64,000 nucleotides of DNA from Streptomyces achromogenes (GCF_030816715.1 NZ_JAUSYH010000001.1:6820001-6884000); one strand, 5' to 3'; shown: positions 1-9,044, numbered from the stretch's first letter. The notes: a model not told the origin generated them from the letters alone. A program made the numbers and translations.

Positions 1-414
1 GGCTCGCCGACGAAGGGGAAGGGCGACGACGCCAAGCCCGACCCCGAGCCGCAGGGCACCTCCTCGGCCACCGCCGGAGCCGGGGACGGCACGAAGGACG
101 CGGCCTGCGAGGTCCAGTACGACCTGGTCAACCAGTGGCCGGAAGGCTTCCAGGCCACCGTCACCGTCACCACCGCCCATGCTCTCGACGCCTGGCAGGT
201 GGCCTGGTCCTTCCGCGACGGTCAGCGGGTCGACCAGATGTGGGACGCGAGCCTCGCCCAGGACGGCTCCCGGGTCAGCGCCACCGCGGCCGACTACAAC
301 CGGACCGTCGCGGCGAACGGCACCCTCACCTTCGGGTTCCTCGCCTCGTGGCAGGGCAAGAACACCGCGCCGTACGCGTTCACCCTCAACGGGCAGACGT
401 GCACGGGGAAGTGA
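1..414 (+). CDS. C-terminal part of a cellulose-binding (CBM2) protein
   Basis: The gene enters from the left edge, so its start and any catalytic part are outside the window. About 137 codons remain. The first 40 residues are a Lys/Pro/Asp/Ala linker. The rest looks like a family 2 carbohydrate-binding module: a beta-rich domain of about 95 residues closed by a Cys near each end (ACEVQY and QTCTGK), with conserved aromatics in NQWPEGF, DAWQVAWSF and FLASWQG. CBM2 modules bind crystalline cellulose or chitin outside the cell. The partner domain cannot be known from here. The stop at 412-414 is clear and no downstream gene is coupled to it. Confidence 0.75.
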   Translation, partial: GSPTKGKGDDAKPDPEPQGTSSATAGAGDGTKDAACEVQYDLVNQWPEGFQATVTVTTAHALDAWQVAWSFRDGQRVDQMWDASLAQDGSRVSATAADYNRTVAANGTLTFGFLASWQGKNTAPYAFTLNGQTCTGK

Positions 415-695
415 CCGGAAGGGGCCGGGGCGCAGGCGCCGGCCGCGTGCGTCCGTGGCGCCCCAACCGGAGGGTGGCACGGCCGAACTCCGCGTCCGGC
501 GCGCGCCGGTGAGACGGTAGCCAGGTGATCGAAGGGGTTGCCGGGGTCACCTGGGGGGCAACCGAGGGAACGACACTCGTGAAGGGCCGCGGGAAAACCG
601 GTGGCGCCCGGCTGAGGGCATCCTTATCCTGAGTGAGTCCTGCGCGGGGCCGACGGCCGCCGCTGCCCGTCGGACGCGAAACGGAGGTGTGACCC
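415..695. other. Spacer with possible promoter before the rsgA leader ORF
   Basis: There is no convincing gene in this stretch. A TTATCCT word near 623-629 could serve as a -10 element, which would put transcription start ahead of the small ORF at 696. No strong -35 or hairpin was seen. Confidence 0.3.
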
Positions 696-770
696 ATGAC
701 TGTCGCCTTGAAGGACGCTGCACGCAGCGACCAGACGATCGTTCACACCACCTCCGCGGTCTCCGGCTGA
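696..770 (+). CDS. Possible 24-residue leader peptide upstream of rsgA
   Basis: An ATG at 696 follows a good ribosome-binding site (ACGGAGGTG, GGAGG about eight bases before the start) and opens a 24-codon frame ending at 768-770. The peptide begins MTVALKDAARSDQ and ends HTTSAVSG. It has no domain, signal or membrane segment. It lies 80 bases before rsgA on the same strand, in a spacer otherwise lacking genes, so it may be a translated leader affecting rsgA expression. The only evidence is the ribosome-binding site and position; conservation was not tested and it may be chance. Confidence 0.35.
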   Translation: MTVALKDAARSDQTIVHTTSAVSG

Positions 771-850
771 CCTTCTTCCTCTCCACTTCGCGCGGCTAAG
801 CGTTTTCGCACCGCCGAACACTGCCGGGATCGCCCTGTGAAGGGTTTTCC

Positions 851-2119
851 TTGTCTTTCTCGACTCCTTCGGCTTCCTCCGCAACGGCCTCCGGCTCTGC
901 GGTGTCCCGTACTTTGGTTTCCGCACCTCCGGTTTCCGCGCGCCCTGACGCTGTTTCCGCGGTGACCGGTTCTTCGGATTCCGTTTCCGTCCCGGCGGCT
1001 TCCGTGCCGTCAGCGGTTTCACCGCATCCGCTCACCCCGTACGGCTGGGACGAGGACTGGGCGGCCGCGTTCGCCCCTCACGCCGCACAAGGGCTCCTGC
1101 CGGGTCGTGTCGTACGGGTCGACCGCGGTCTGTGCGATGTCGTCACCGAGGCCGGCGTCGTCCGCGCCGACACCGAGTTCGTCGTCCCTCACGACCCGAT
1201 GAAGGTCGTCTGCACGGGGGACTGGGCCGCCGTGGATCCCGCTGGCAGGGATCCACGGTACGTACGGACGCTCCTCCCGCGCCGTACCGCCTTCGTGCGC
1301 TCCACCTCCTCCAAACGGTCCGAGGGGCAGATCCTCGCCGCCAACGTCGACCACGCCGTCGTCGCGATGTCGCTGGCCGTCGAGCTCGACCTCGGCCGGA
1401 TCGAACGGTTCCTCGCGCTGGCGTGGGAGTCCGGCGCCCAGCCCGTCGTCGTGCTCACCAAGTCCGACCTGGTGCCCGACCCGGTCGCGCTGTCCCACCT
1501 CGTCGAGGACGTCGTGGCCGGTGCTCCCGGAGTGCCCGTGCTCACCGTCTGCGCCCGCGACGGCGAGGGCGTCGAGGAACTCGCCGACGTTCTGGGGCGC
1601 GGCACCTCCGTGCTGCTCGGGGCGTCCGGCGCGGGCAAGTCGACGCTCGCGAACGCCCTGGTGGGCGCCGACGTGATGGGCGTCCAGGCCATCCGCGACC
1701 AGGACGGCAAGGGACGCCACACCACCACGACCCGCAACCTGCTGCCGCTGCCCGGCGGGGGCGTCCTCATCGACACACCCGGTCTGCGCGGCGTCGGCCT
1801 CTTCGACGCCGGCGCCGGGGTCGGACGGGTCTTCGCGGAGATCGAGGAGTTCGCGCGGGGCTGCCGGTTCCACGACTGCGCGCACGAGTCCGAGCCGGGG
1901 TGCGCGGTGCGAGCGGCCGTCGACGAGGGGGAGCTGTCCCAGCGGCGGCTGGACAGTTACCGCAAACTCGTCCGGGAGAACCAGTGGATCGTCGCCAAGT
2001 CCGACGCCCGCCTGCGCGCAGACGTCCGCCAGGACTGGAAGCGCAGGCAGGCCGACGGCCGGGCGGCCGGGGAGGCCAAGCGCGGCCGCGGCCCGTGGCG
2101 GCCGGCTCCCCCGCGGTGA
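851..2119 (+). CDS. rsgA: Ribosome small-subunit-dependent GTPase RsgA
   Basis: RsgA is a cytoplasmic GTPase that checks late 30S subunit assembly. The protein has the circularly permuted GTPase order. G4 (TKSD) comes first near residue 203, the P-loop GASGAGKS near 257-264, and DTPG near 308. A zinc knuckle follows (CRFHDCAHESEPGC, from about residue 338). An OB-fold lies before the GTPase (about 80-140). The TTG start at 851 is chosen because GAAGGG precedes it by seven bases; it gives 422 residues. The first 60 residues are a Ser/Ala/Val low-complexity extension, unusual for the family, encoded by repeated GTTTCC words. A later start near residue 55 is possible if that extension is not translated. 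Confidence 0.9.
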   Translation: MSFSTPSASSATASGSAVSRTLVSAPPVSARPDAVSAVTGSSDSVSVPAASVPSAVSPHPLTPYGWDEDWAAAFAPHAAQGLLPGRVVRVDRGLCDVVTEAGVVRADTEFVVPHDPMKVVCTGDWAAVDPAGRDPRYVRTLLPRRTAFVRSTSSKRSEGQILAANVDHAVVAMSLAVELDLGRIERFLALAWESGAQPVVVLTKSDLVPDPVALSHLVEDVVAGAPGVPVLTVCARDGEGVEELADVLGRGTSVLLGASGAGKSTLANALVGADVMGVQAIRDQDGKGRHTTTTRNLLPLPGGGVLIDTPGLRGVGLFDAGAGVGRVFAEIEEFARGCRFHDCAHESEPGCAVRAAVDEGELSQRRLDSYRKLVRENQWIVAKSDARLRADVRQDWKRRQADGRAAGEAKRGRGPWRPAPPR

Positions 2120-2226
2120 CGTCGGACGGCAGGCCGCCGACTGTTTCCGTTTCCCTGCTTCCGTCCGCCGGCGTCACGTCCGATTTCCGCTAGCAGCGTC
2201 GTCGGCACGGGCGAAGACTGGGACCC

Positions 2227-3639
2227 ATGACGGACCAGGAAAAGCGTTACGAGGCGGTGCGCAGCAGGGACGCCCGGTTCGACGGCGAGTTCTTCTTCGC
2301 CGTCGAGACCACCGGCATCTACTGCCGCCCCAGCTGCCCCGCCGTGACGCCGAAACGCCGTAACGTGCGTTTCTTCGCGACGGCCGCCGCCGCGCAGGGC
2401 TCCGGTTTCCGGGCCTGCCGGCGGTGCCGGCCGGACGCCGTCCCGGGCTCGGCGGACTGGAACGCGCGTGCCGACGTCGTCGGCCGGGCCATGCGGCTGA
2501 TCGGTGACGGGGTCGTCGACCGGGAAGGCGTCACCGGGCTCGCCGTACGGCTCGGCTACAGCGCACGTCAGATCCAGCGTCAGCTCACCGCCGAACTGGG
2601 CGCGGGACCGGTCGCCCTCGCCCGGGCGCAGCGCGCGCACACCGCGCGGGTCCTGCTGCAGACGACCGGCCTGCCGGTCACCGAGATCGCCTTCGCGGCC
2701 GGCTTCGCCAGTGTGCGTCAGTTCAACGACACCGTCCGGGCCGTGTACGCGTCCACTCCGACCGAACTGCGGCACGCGGGGCGCACGACCGGCCGCGCCA
2801 CCCCGCCCGCCGCCACCCCGTCGGGCGGGATTCCGCTGCGGCTCGCCCACCGTGGCCCCTACCACTTCGCCGCCGTGTTCGACCTGCTGCACCGGCAGGC
2901 GGTGGCCGGAGTGGAGGAGGTGAGCGGGCCGGCCGGCCGTCGCACCTACCGCCGTACGCTGCGGCTGCCGTACGGCACCGGGATCGCCGCCGTCAGCGAG
3001 CGTGCGGGCGGCGGGAGGACGGGACGCCCGGCCCGGGCGCCGGCCGCGCACCCCGGAGGCTGGCTCGACGCCCGGCTGCACCTCACGGACCCCCGCGATC
3101 TCACCACCGCCGTCCAGCGGCTGCGGCGGCTGTTCGATCTGGACGCAGACCCCTACGCCGTCGACGAGCGGCTGGGCGCGGATCCACGGCTCGCCCCGCT
3201 GGTCACCGCGCGGCCCGGGCTGCGCGCCCCGGGGGCGGCCGACCCGGAGGAGTACGCGATGCGGGCGCTCGTCGGACGAGCGGAGGCCGAAAGACTCGTA
3301 CGCGCTTACGGCAAGGTTCTCGACGCACCCCGCGGGTCCCTCACCCACCTCTTTCCCGAGCCCGCCGTCCTGGCGGAGGCCGAGCACGAGGGCCCTCTGG
3401 GACCGCTCGCGGCGGCTCTCGCCGACGGCGCCGTACGGCTTGACGCCGGTGCCGACCGGGACGACGCCGAGGAGGCGCTGCTGGCCCTGCCCGGCCTGGA
3501 CGTCGGCACCGTCGCGGACATCCGTGCCCGTGCCCTCGGCGATCCCGACGTCGGCCCACCCGGCGTGGACACGCCCGACAGCTGGCGCCCCTGGCGCACG
3601 TACGCCGCGCACCACCTGCGTACCGCGGAGGAACGATGA
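2227..3639 (+). CDS. Ada/AlkA fusion: methyl-responsive activator with a DNA-3-methyladenine glycosylase-like C-terminus
   Basis: This 470-residue fusion has an Ada N-terminal zinc domain with Cys33, Cys37, Cys64 and Cys67 (CRPSC and CRRC). Cys33 corresponds to the methylphosphotriester acceptor. An AraC-type HTH follows (about 80-180), then an AlkA N-terminal domain and an HhH-GPD region. In the family, alkylation damage turns the protein into an activator and the C-terminus excises alkylated bases. The HhH hairpin is recognisable (LPGLDVGTVADIRARALGDPD). However, the stretch between ALGDPD and WRPWRTYA is only about 11 residues, where AlkA proteins have about 25-30 including the catalytic Asp, so base excision may be lost. 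Its stop overlaps the ogt start (ATGA), so both are probably one operon. Confidence 0.88.
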   Translation: MTDQEKRYEAVRSRDARFDGEFFFAVETTGIYCRPSCPAVTPKRRNVRFFATAAAAQGSGFRACRRCRPDAVPGSADWNARADVVGRAMRLIGDGVVDREGVTGLAVRLGYSARQIQRQLTAELGAGPVALARAQRAHTARVLLQTTGLPVTEIAFAAGFASVRQFNDTVRAVYASTPTELRHAGRTTGRATPPAATPSGGIPLRLAHRGPYHFAAVFDLLHRQAVAGVEEVSGPAGRRTYRRTLRLPYGTGIAAVSERAGGGRTGRPARAPAAHPGGWLDARLHLTDPRDLTTAVQRLRRLFDLDADPYAVDERLGADPRLAPLVTARPGLRAPGAADPEEYAMRALVGRAEAERLVRAYGKVLDAPRGSLTHLFPEPAVLAEAEHEGPLGPLAAALADGAVRLDAGADRDDAEEALLALPGLDVGTVADIRARALGDPDVGPPGVDTPDSWRPWRTYAAHHLRTAEER

Positions 3640-4451
3640 CCGGGCCGGCTGCCATGAGCGGGTCGACCGACCCCGCCTACCCGACCGACCCCACCGGCCT
3701 GAGCGAACCCATCCGACTGACCAACCCGACAGCACCGACGGATCCGAGCGAACCGGCCGTCCCGACCGAACTGACACACTCGAGGGAGCCGATGTACCCG
3801 GTGGAGCCGACCCATCCGATGAACTCGTCGCCATTGCTGCCTCCGACGCCCTCCGGACGCCCCGTGGAAACCGTAGAAACAGCAGAAACCACAGGAAGCA
3901 CAGAAACCGTAGGAAACGTAGAAAATGCGGAAGGCCCGGCCCGCCCGACGGTGAACGGTCCGACGTACTGGGCACATGTGGATAGCCCGCTCGGATCGCT
4001 GCTGCTCACCGCGGACCCAGACGGAGTGCTGACCAGCCTCTCCGTGCCCGGCCAGAAGGGTGGACGAACCGTCCAGCAGGACTGGCGGCACGATCGCGGT
4101 CCGTTCCGCTCGGCCGAGGAACAGCTTGCCGCCTACTTCGCCGCTGATCTGAAGGAATTCCGACTGCCGCTGCGCAGTGCGGGCACCGCGTTCCGTGAGC
4201 GGGTGTGGGCCGCCCTCGACTCCGTCCCGTACGGCGCGACCACGACATACGGCGAGGTCGCGGCCCGGCTCGGGGTGTCGCGGATGGCCGTGCGCGCCGT
4301 CGGGGGGGCCGTCGGCGCGAACCCGCTGCTCATCGTGCGCCCCTGCCACCGGGTCATCGGCGCCGACGGCTCCCTGACCGGGTACGCCGGAGGACTGGAC
4401 CGCAAGATGCGTCTGCTGACGCTGGAGGGCTCGCTGCGGGTGCAGCGCTGA
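3636..4451 (+). CDS. ogt: Methylated-DNA-[protein]-cysteine S-methyltransferase with a repetitive N-terminal extension
   Basis: This suicide repair protein moves a methyl group from O6-methylguanine to its own Cys. The active-site PCHRV is at residues 236-240 (Cys237). The DNA-binding HTH (TTYGEVAARLG) lies just before it. The catalytic core begins near residue 105 at YWAHVDSPLGSLL and has normal length. The first 105 residues are foreign to the family: first a TDP/SEP/TNP-rich stretch, then eight 9-bp units coding VET-type triplets. The start is set by the ATGA overlap with the upstream Ada/AlkA gene. A shorter start close to 3951 (GTG) would remove the extension but would leave an uncoupled gap of about 300 bases. 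Confidence 0.88.
   Translation: MTGPAAMSGSTDPAYPTDPTGLSEPIRLTNPTAPTDPSEPAVPTELTHSREPMYPVEPTHPMNSSPLLPPTPSGRPVETVETAETTGSTETVGNVENAEGPARPTVNGPTYWAHVDSPLGSLLLTADPDGVLTSLSVPGQKGGRTVQQDWRHDRGPFRSAEEQLAAYFAADLKEFRLPLRSAGTAFRERVWAALDSVPYGATTTYGEVAARLGVSRMAVRAVGGAVGANPLLIVRPCHRVIGADGSLTGYAGGLDRKMRLLTLEGSLRVQR
3864..3935 (+). repeat. Eight 9-bp tandem units inside ogt
   Basis: Units start at 3864, 3873, 3882, 3891, 3900, 3909, 3918 and 3927 and resemble GTAGAAACC. They are in frame and encode VET, VET, AET, TGS, TET, VGN, VEN and AEG. The block is far richer in A than its surroundings. Confidence 0.85.
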
Positions 4452-4717
4452 CCGGCGCCCCGGCTTGCCGGACCGTCGCCGCCGAGGGCCGTCGGGCCGA
4501 GCTCACCGTGTCGGCGACGCGAGGGTTGCGCACGCTGTTTCGGAGACATGAGACCGGGCACGCCGTTTCGGCGCCGTGAAGCCGGGCCCACCGGGCCGTC
4601 CGCAGGGGCTGCGGGGACGTCGAGGCGCGCGGCCGTCCGGGGCTCCGCTGCCGGGCGGCGGTCCGCACGGTGCGGCGTGTACCCCCGTGGGACGCACCGC
4701 GGGGTGGTGCCGGGACG

Positions 4718-5200
4718 TCAACCCCACAGCACCGCACCCAGCCAGGCACCCATGATCAGCAGGCAGGTGAACAGCTCCGCGAGGACGCTGGAGCCGCCCG
4801 AGCGCATCGCCCTGCGCAGGGCGGCCCGCGCTTCGCCGTGGCGGCCCAGGCGGAGACGTTCGCAGAGATAGACGCCACCCATGAACCCGGGGACGGCGCC
4901 GAGCACGGGGATCAGGAAGAAGCCGAGGAACGCGCCGAGTCCGGCGTACACCGCCATCCGGGGGGTCGCGCCGCTCGCGCGCAGCCGGCGAGGCGGCAGG
5001 GACCAGCGCACCACCTGTGACACGAACAAGGCCACCGTGGCGCCCACCAGCACGGCCCAGGCCACCGGCTGCGGATCCTCCAGCGCCCACCACAGGATCG
5101 CGGCCCAGACCAGCCACGACCCCGGCACGCCGGGCACCAGCACTCCGCACAGGCCGAGCAGAACGACCACTCCGACCAGCAGGAGTTCCCACACTCCCAT
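4718..5200 (-). CDS. DUF456 family membrane protein
   Basis: This small integral membrane protein of 160 residues has about four to five hydrophobic segments (near 3-40, 45-65, 83-112 and 140-158). It contains the Gly/Pro-rich GVLVPGVPGSWLVW and GAVPGFMGGVYLCERL motifs of DUF456. The function of the family is unknown. It faces ogt tail to tail and is followed by the HTH regulator on the same strand, 51 bases from that gene's stop to its own start. ATG at 5200 is the natural start because the first residues enter directly into a membrane segment. Confidence 0.8.
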   Translation of the reverse strand: MGVWELLLVGVVVLLGLCGVLVPGVPGSWLVWAAILWWALEDPQPVAWAVLVGATVALFVSQVVRWSLPPRRLRASGATPRMAVYAGLGAFLGFFLIPVLGAVPGFMGGVYLCERLRLGRHGEARAALRRAMRSGGSSVLAELFTCLLIMGAWLGAVLWG

Positions 5201-5267
5201 CTGCCCAGGGTGCCCGAGCCGGAAAGAGCACGCAGGTCAGGCGATGGTGCCGGGAGCATCGCCGGGG

Positions 5268-6251
5268 TCAGTGCTCGCGGGTCACCCAGCTGCGCTCGTA
5301 CGCGTGCCAGCCAAGCTGCAGCCGCGTCGAGGCACCCGTCAGCTCCATCAGCCGCTTCACCCGGCGCTGCACGGTCCGCAGCCCCAGATCGAGCTGTTTG
5401 GCCACGCTGGCATCGGTCATCCCGGCGAGCAGCAGGGAGAGGATCTCCAGGTCGGCGGCGTCGGGGCCGTCCGGACCCCGCTCGGCGACACCGACCGCGC
5501 CGCAGCGCAGCGGCAACGCCACCTGCCACACCGATTCGAACAGGCCGGACAGCAGCTCCAGCAGCCCGCTGGCGTGGACCACCAGCGCGGCAGGCTCGGC
5601 CGAGCTGCCGTTCAACGGCACGAGCGCGAGTGAGCGGTCGGCGACCACCAGCTTCGTCGGCACCTCGTCCACCACCCGTACCTGCTCGTTCCGGCCCAAC
5701 GCGGCGGTCACCTCCGTCATGCCGTCGGGCTTGTCGAGCACGGACCGCTCCAGGACGACGCGGTAGCGCACCCCACGGGCGGTCGCCTGTTTCTCCGCGT
5801 CGTTCTCGCTGCCGCTCACGGCCACCGTGGTGCCGGTGACCAGGGCACACACCTCGTGGCTCGCCCCGAGCTGGATCTGCAGGAAGCGCTGGGCGACTGC
5901 GGCGGCACCCGTCACCACCTCGACCAGATCGTGCACCGCCGGCTCGGTCGAGATCGCCCGGTACTCCTCGGCGAGCCGCGCCGCCGTCAGCTCGGCCTTC
6001 TCCAGTTCGTGACGCTGCTGGGTGAGCAGGGCGCCCAGGGCGACGCCCGGGGGAGCGGCGACCCAGCGTCCGGGGCGGCCCGACGACTGGGCGGCCAGGC
6101 CGTGCCGTTCCAGTCGGCGCAGGGCGCGTTCCGTGTCGTGCTCGCCGAGGGTCAGTCTGCGTGCGAGGTGGGGGACGTCGGCCGCGCCCACGGACACCAG
6201 CTCCCGATATGCCGACTCGTGCGTCTCGTCGAGCCCTATCGCTCTCAGCAT
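5268..6251 (-). CDS. TrmB/LuxR-type helix-turn-helix regulator
   Basis: The protein has 327 residues. The N-terminal 70 residues form a winged-helix region (YRELVSVGAADVPHLARRL then ALRRLERHGL), similar to TrmB-like proteins that group with LuxR C-termini in Streptomyces. The middle resembles a phospholipase-D-like or effector domain without recognisable catalytic residues. The last 65 residues are a LuxR-type HTH (DASVAKQLDLGLRTVQRRVKRLME). The start MLRAIGL at 6251 is preferred over longer frames because GGGAGGG precedes it. The ligand and targets are unknown. It reads away from the PP2C-like gene. Confidence 0.75.
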   Translation of the reverse strand: MLRAIGLDETHESAYRELVSVGAADVPHLARRLTLGEHDTERALRRLERHGLAAQSSGRPGRWVAAPPGVALGALLTQQRHELEKAELTAARLAEEYRAISTEPAVHDLVEVVTGAAAVAQRFLQIQLGASHEVCALVTGTTVAVSGSENDAEKQATARGVRYRVVLERSVLDKPDGMTEVTAALGRNEQVRVVDEVPTKLVVADRSLALVPLNGSSAEPAALVVHASGLLELLSGLFESVWQVALPLRCGAVGVAERGPDGPDAADLEILSLLLAGMTDASVAKQLDLGLRTVQRRVKRLMELTGASTRLQLGWHAYERSWVTREH

Positions 6252-6791
6252 CAGGCGCCGGCCCTCCCTCTCGTTTCCCGCGGCTCGGTTCCCCACGGCT
6301 CGTTTCCCACGTTTCGTCTCCCACGCCTCATGGGTGTTTCTGGCGGTCCCTGCGCGATGCGACGTCCCCGTGGTTGGCGGGAAACAGCCACGGCGTAAAC
6401 CCGCCGTCGTACATCATCGCCGTACCGCCGGTCACTCTGCCAAGGTGTGGGCGACGGCGGAAACCCGTGATCATCCACTGAAATCCACAGAGGATCTCCG
6501 GGAACGCCGTGCAGGCCCGGAACGGTCGGTCACCATGCCGCCTCCGAGGTCTCCGACACACGTGATCCGGACTCTTGACGCGCGCAGGGGCGCACAGGGG
6601 ATATGAGCCCGGGTCACCCACGTCGCCGGACGGTTCTCCCGTGGGGGGTGGAACCGTCCGGCGACTCTTCAGCCCCTTCTGTCGCACTGGCGTTCAGAAC
6701 TTCGCTCGGCATGCTGTCCGACGCGGTCAGCCGGAACGCATTTTGCGGATGCCCCGTTTTCCTACGGCCCGCGCGGTGGACAATCGGGGGC
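6252..6791. other. 540-bp divergent intergenic region
   Basis: No gene is supported here. The part next to the regulator (6265-6330) contains four CGTTTCC/GGTTCCC-like words in a row. The rest has no clear palindrome or terminator. It must hold promoters for the two divergent genes. Confidence 0.4.
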
Positions 6792-9044
6792 ATGAGTCAG
6801 CAGGGGGGAAGGCCCACCGGTCATGAGGACGACTGGTGGGGGCAGTTGTACGACGATGCCACCGAGGACACGGGACCCGCGCCCGCCGCCGACTCCCTGG
6901 ACGACCGCTTCGCCTCGGCCGCGGGAGCGGTGCGCTCCGCGGGCACGGCCAAGGGATCGGACAGGGGGGAGGACGGCACAGGCGGCGGGGGTCCCCCAGG
7001 CGGTGCGGGCGCTGTTCGCGGTGCGGGCCGTGCGGGAGGCACGGGCGAGGGGATCCGGGTGGGCGGCACCGGCCGAACCGGCGGTGCCGCGGAGGGCGGG
7101 GACGCGGCTGCCGGGTCCGGGTCCGGGTCCGGGTCCAAGGATGCGTACGACACGGGGGCCGAGGATGCGTACGGGCCCGGGGGTGGATTCTCCTCCGGCT
7201 CCCGCCGTGCAAGCCCCCTGCCGGCTCCGCGCGACGGGGGTGAGAGCCCTGGTGGGGGCGTCGACTGGTGGACGTCGCCGGAGGACGCCGCGTCGGCGGG
7301 AACACCGTCGGCAACCGGTTCCCTGGTGCCGCCGCCGCGAGGGCGACCCGTCGCCCGACCCGAGGAGAGACCGTTTTCTGACCCTGTCGACCCGCGTACC
7401 GCGCGCGGTGCGGAAACGGCTGCCGGCGCAGGTGCGGCCCCCGGCGCGGAAACAGCCGACGTCGCCCCCGGAGGCGCTGCGCAGGGTCGGCACCGCGCCC
7501 CCTGGGAGCCGCCGTCCGACACCCCGCCGACGCCCTCCGACTTTCCGTCCGGCCCACTGCCGCCGGGGTTCGCCGAGCGGCCGTCCACCGGCCCCGGGCC
7601 GTCCCCGGCCGGCGCCCCCACGTCGACGGAGACAGCGTCCGCCGCCGCGGGACCACCGATGTCGGTCCTGCCACCCGCGCCCACCGGCCCGCCCCCGACA
7701 CCGGCCTCCGCCGCCGAACCGCTCAGCGCACCAGACGCCTCCGGCGCTCCGCCGCCGCCCACGGTGCCGCCCCGTCCGGCACACGTCCCGCCGCCTTCGG
7801 CCGCCCCCACCGTTCACGCCGACGGCGCAGCGGCACCCCCGACGGTTCCCGACTCCCCGGCCGACTCCCCGGCCGCCCCCGATGCCGCAGCCGCTCCGAG
7901 CGCCCCGGCCGCCGCCTCCTCGCAGGCGTTTGCGGCACCCGAGCGTGCACCCGACGCCCGCGGCACCCCAGATCCCCGAGGTGGTTTTGGGCCCGAGGCC
8001 GGTCATCCGCCCACCGTTCCCGCGCTCCCCGCCATGCCTCCCACCCCCACCCCCGCACTCGCCCCCGCCCCCGCCCCCGTCCTCAAGGACTACGTCGGTT
8101 CGGGGCCGCCCACCTACGACCCCGAGCCCACGGCTCTGCCGCCCGCCGATCCGGACGAACTGGACGATCTGGTCGCCGACACCGTCCTGGACGGGGCCCG
8201 GTACGGGGCGTGCGCGTTGCGGGCGGTGTCCGTGCGGGGGGATTCCGCGCGCTACCGGGGCGAGCCGCGCCGCGACTCGCTTCTCACCGCCCGCTTCGGC
8301 ACGGGTGAGCATGCGCTGATCCTCGTCGCGATGGCGACCGGCGCCCGGGCGACACCGGGAGCGCACCGGGCGGCCGCCGAGGTGTGCCAGTGGATCGGGC
8401 GGGCCGTGGGCCGCAGTCACGTCCGACTGGCGGAGGACATCCGCGCGGCCCGGCGCGGCGACCTGAAGTCGGGCCTGCACCGCCTCACCGACCGCAGTCT
8501 CGGCCGGCTCCGCGCCAGCGCCGCCGAACAGGGACTCCAACCGGAGGAGTACGCGGCCACGCTGCGCTGCCTCCTCCTGCCCGCCGACCCCGACTGCCGC
8601 ACGCGCGTGTTCTTCGGCGTCGGCGGCGGCGGACTGTTCCGGCTGCGCGGCGGCGTGTGGCGGGACATCGAGCCACGGGTCGGCGAGGTCGCCGGAGAGC
8701 CGGTCGTCGGGTTCGGTTCGCTGCCCGCCGAGACGCCCGAGGGCGACCGGCTCACCATGGATCTGGGCGTCACGACGCCCCCGAGCCCCTACGACCCGGC
8801 CTCCGAGCCGCCCCGGGAACCGTTCCGCTTCCGTGCCTCGGTAGCCCGACCGGGGGACACGCTCCTGATGTGCACCGGGGGCTTCGCCGACCCGCTGCGC
8901 GGCGAGCCGGAGCTCTCCGCGTATCTGACGGGGCGCTGGTCGGGTCCCACCCCGCCCGGTCTGGCGACCTTCCTCGCCGACACCCAGGTGAGGGTGAAGG
9001 GCTACGCCGACGACCGGACCGCGGCGGCCGTCTGGGAGGCGTGA
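6792..9044 (+). CDS. Large Pro/Ala-rich protein with a degenerate PP2C-like phosphatase domain
   Basis: The 750-residue protein has a disordered first two thirds (about 1-430) rich in Gly, Pro, Ala and Ser. The C-terminal 320 residues follow the PP2C order, from RYGACALRAVSVRGDSARYRG to YADDRTAAAVW. PP2C enzymes use Asp-bound metal ions. The usual DG in the second strand reads LVAMATGA here, and the usual SDG/TDG reads CTGGFAD. Only the final Asp pair (ADDRT) is obvious. I infer a pseudophosphatase or scaffold. The ATG at 6792 is chosen because the earlier in-frame stretch looks non-coding. A run of four GGGTCC units encodes GSGSGS near residue 110. Confidence 0.7.
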   Translation: MSQQGGRPTGHEDDWWGQLYDDATEDTGPAPAADSLDDRFASAAGAVRSAGTAKGSDRGEDGTGGGGPPGGAGAVRGAGRAGGTGEGIRVGGTGRTGGAAEGGDAAAGSGSGSGSKDAYDTGAEDAYGPGGGFSSGSRRASPLPAPRDGGESPGGGVDWWTSPEDAASAGTPSATGSLVPPPRGRPVARPEERPFSDPVDPRTARGAETAAGAGAAPGAETADVAPGGAAQGRHRAPWEPPSDTPPTPSDFPSGPLPPGFAERPSTGPGPSPAGAPTSTETASAAAGPPMSVLPPAPTGPPPTPASAAEPLSAPDASGAPPPPTVPPRPAHVPPPSAAPTVHADGAAAPPTVPDSPADSPAAPDAAAAPSAPAAASSQAFAAPERAPDARGTPDPRGGFGPEAGHPPTVPALPAMPPTPTPALAPAPAPVLKDYVGSGPPTYDPEPTALPPADPDELDDLVADTVLDGARYGACALRAVSVRGDSARYRGEPRRDSLLTARFGTGEHALILVAMATGARATPGAHRAAAEVCQWIGRAVGRSHVRLAEDIRAARRGDLKSGLHRLTDRSLGRLRASAAEQGLQPEEYAATLRCLLLPADPDCRTRVFFGVGGGGLFRLRGGVWRDIEPRVGEVAGEPVVGFGSLPAETPEGDRLTMDLGVTTPPSPYDPASEPPREPFRFRASVARPGDTLLMCTGGFADPLRGEPELSAYLTGRWSGPTPPGLATFLADTQVRVKGYADDRTAAAVWEA

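Noticed and set aside
1957..3975. Long antisense open frame opposite the Ada-AlkA gene
   Set aside because: The product is low-complexity with no domain, and the plus strand has an intact fusion gene with zinc cysteines.
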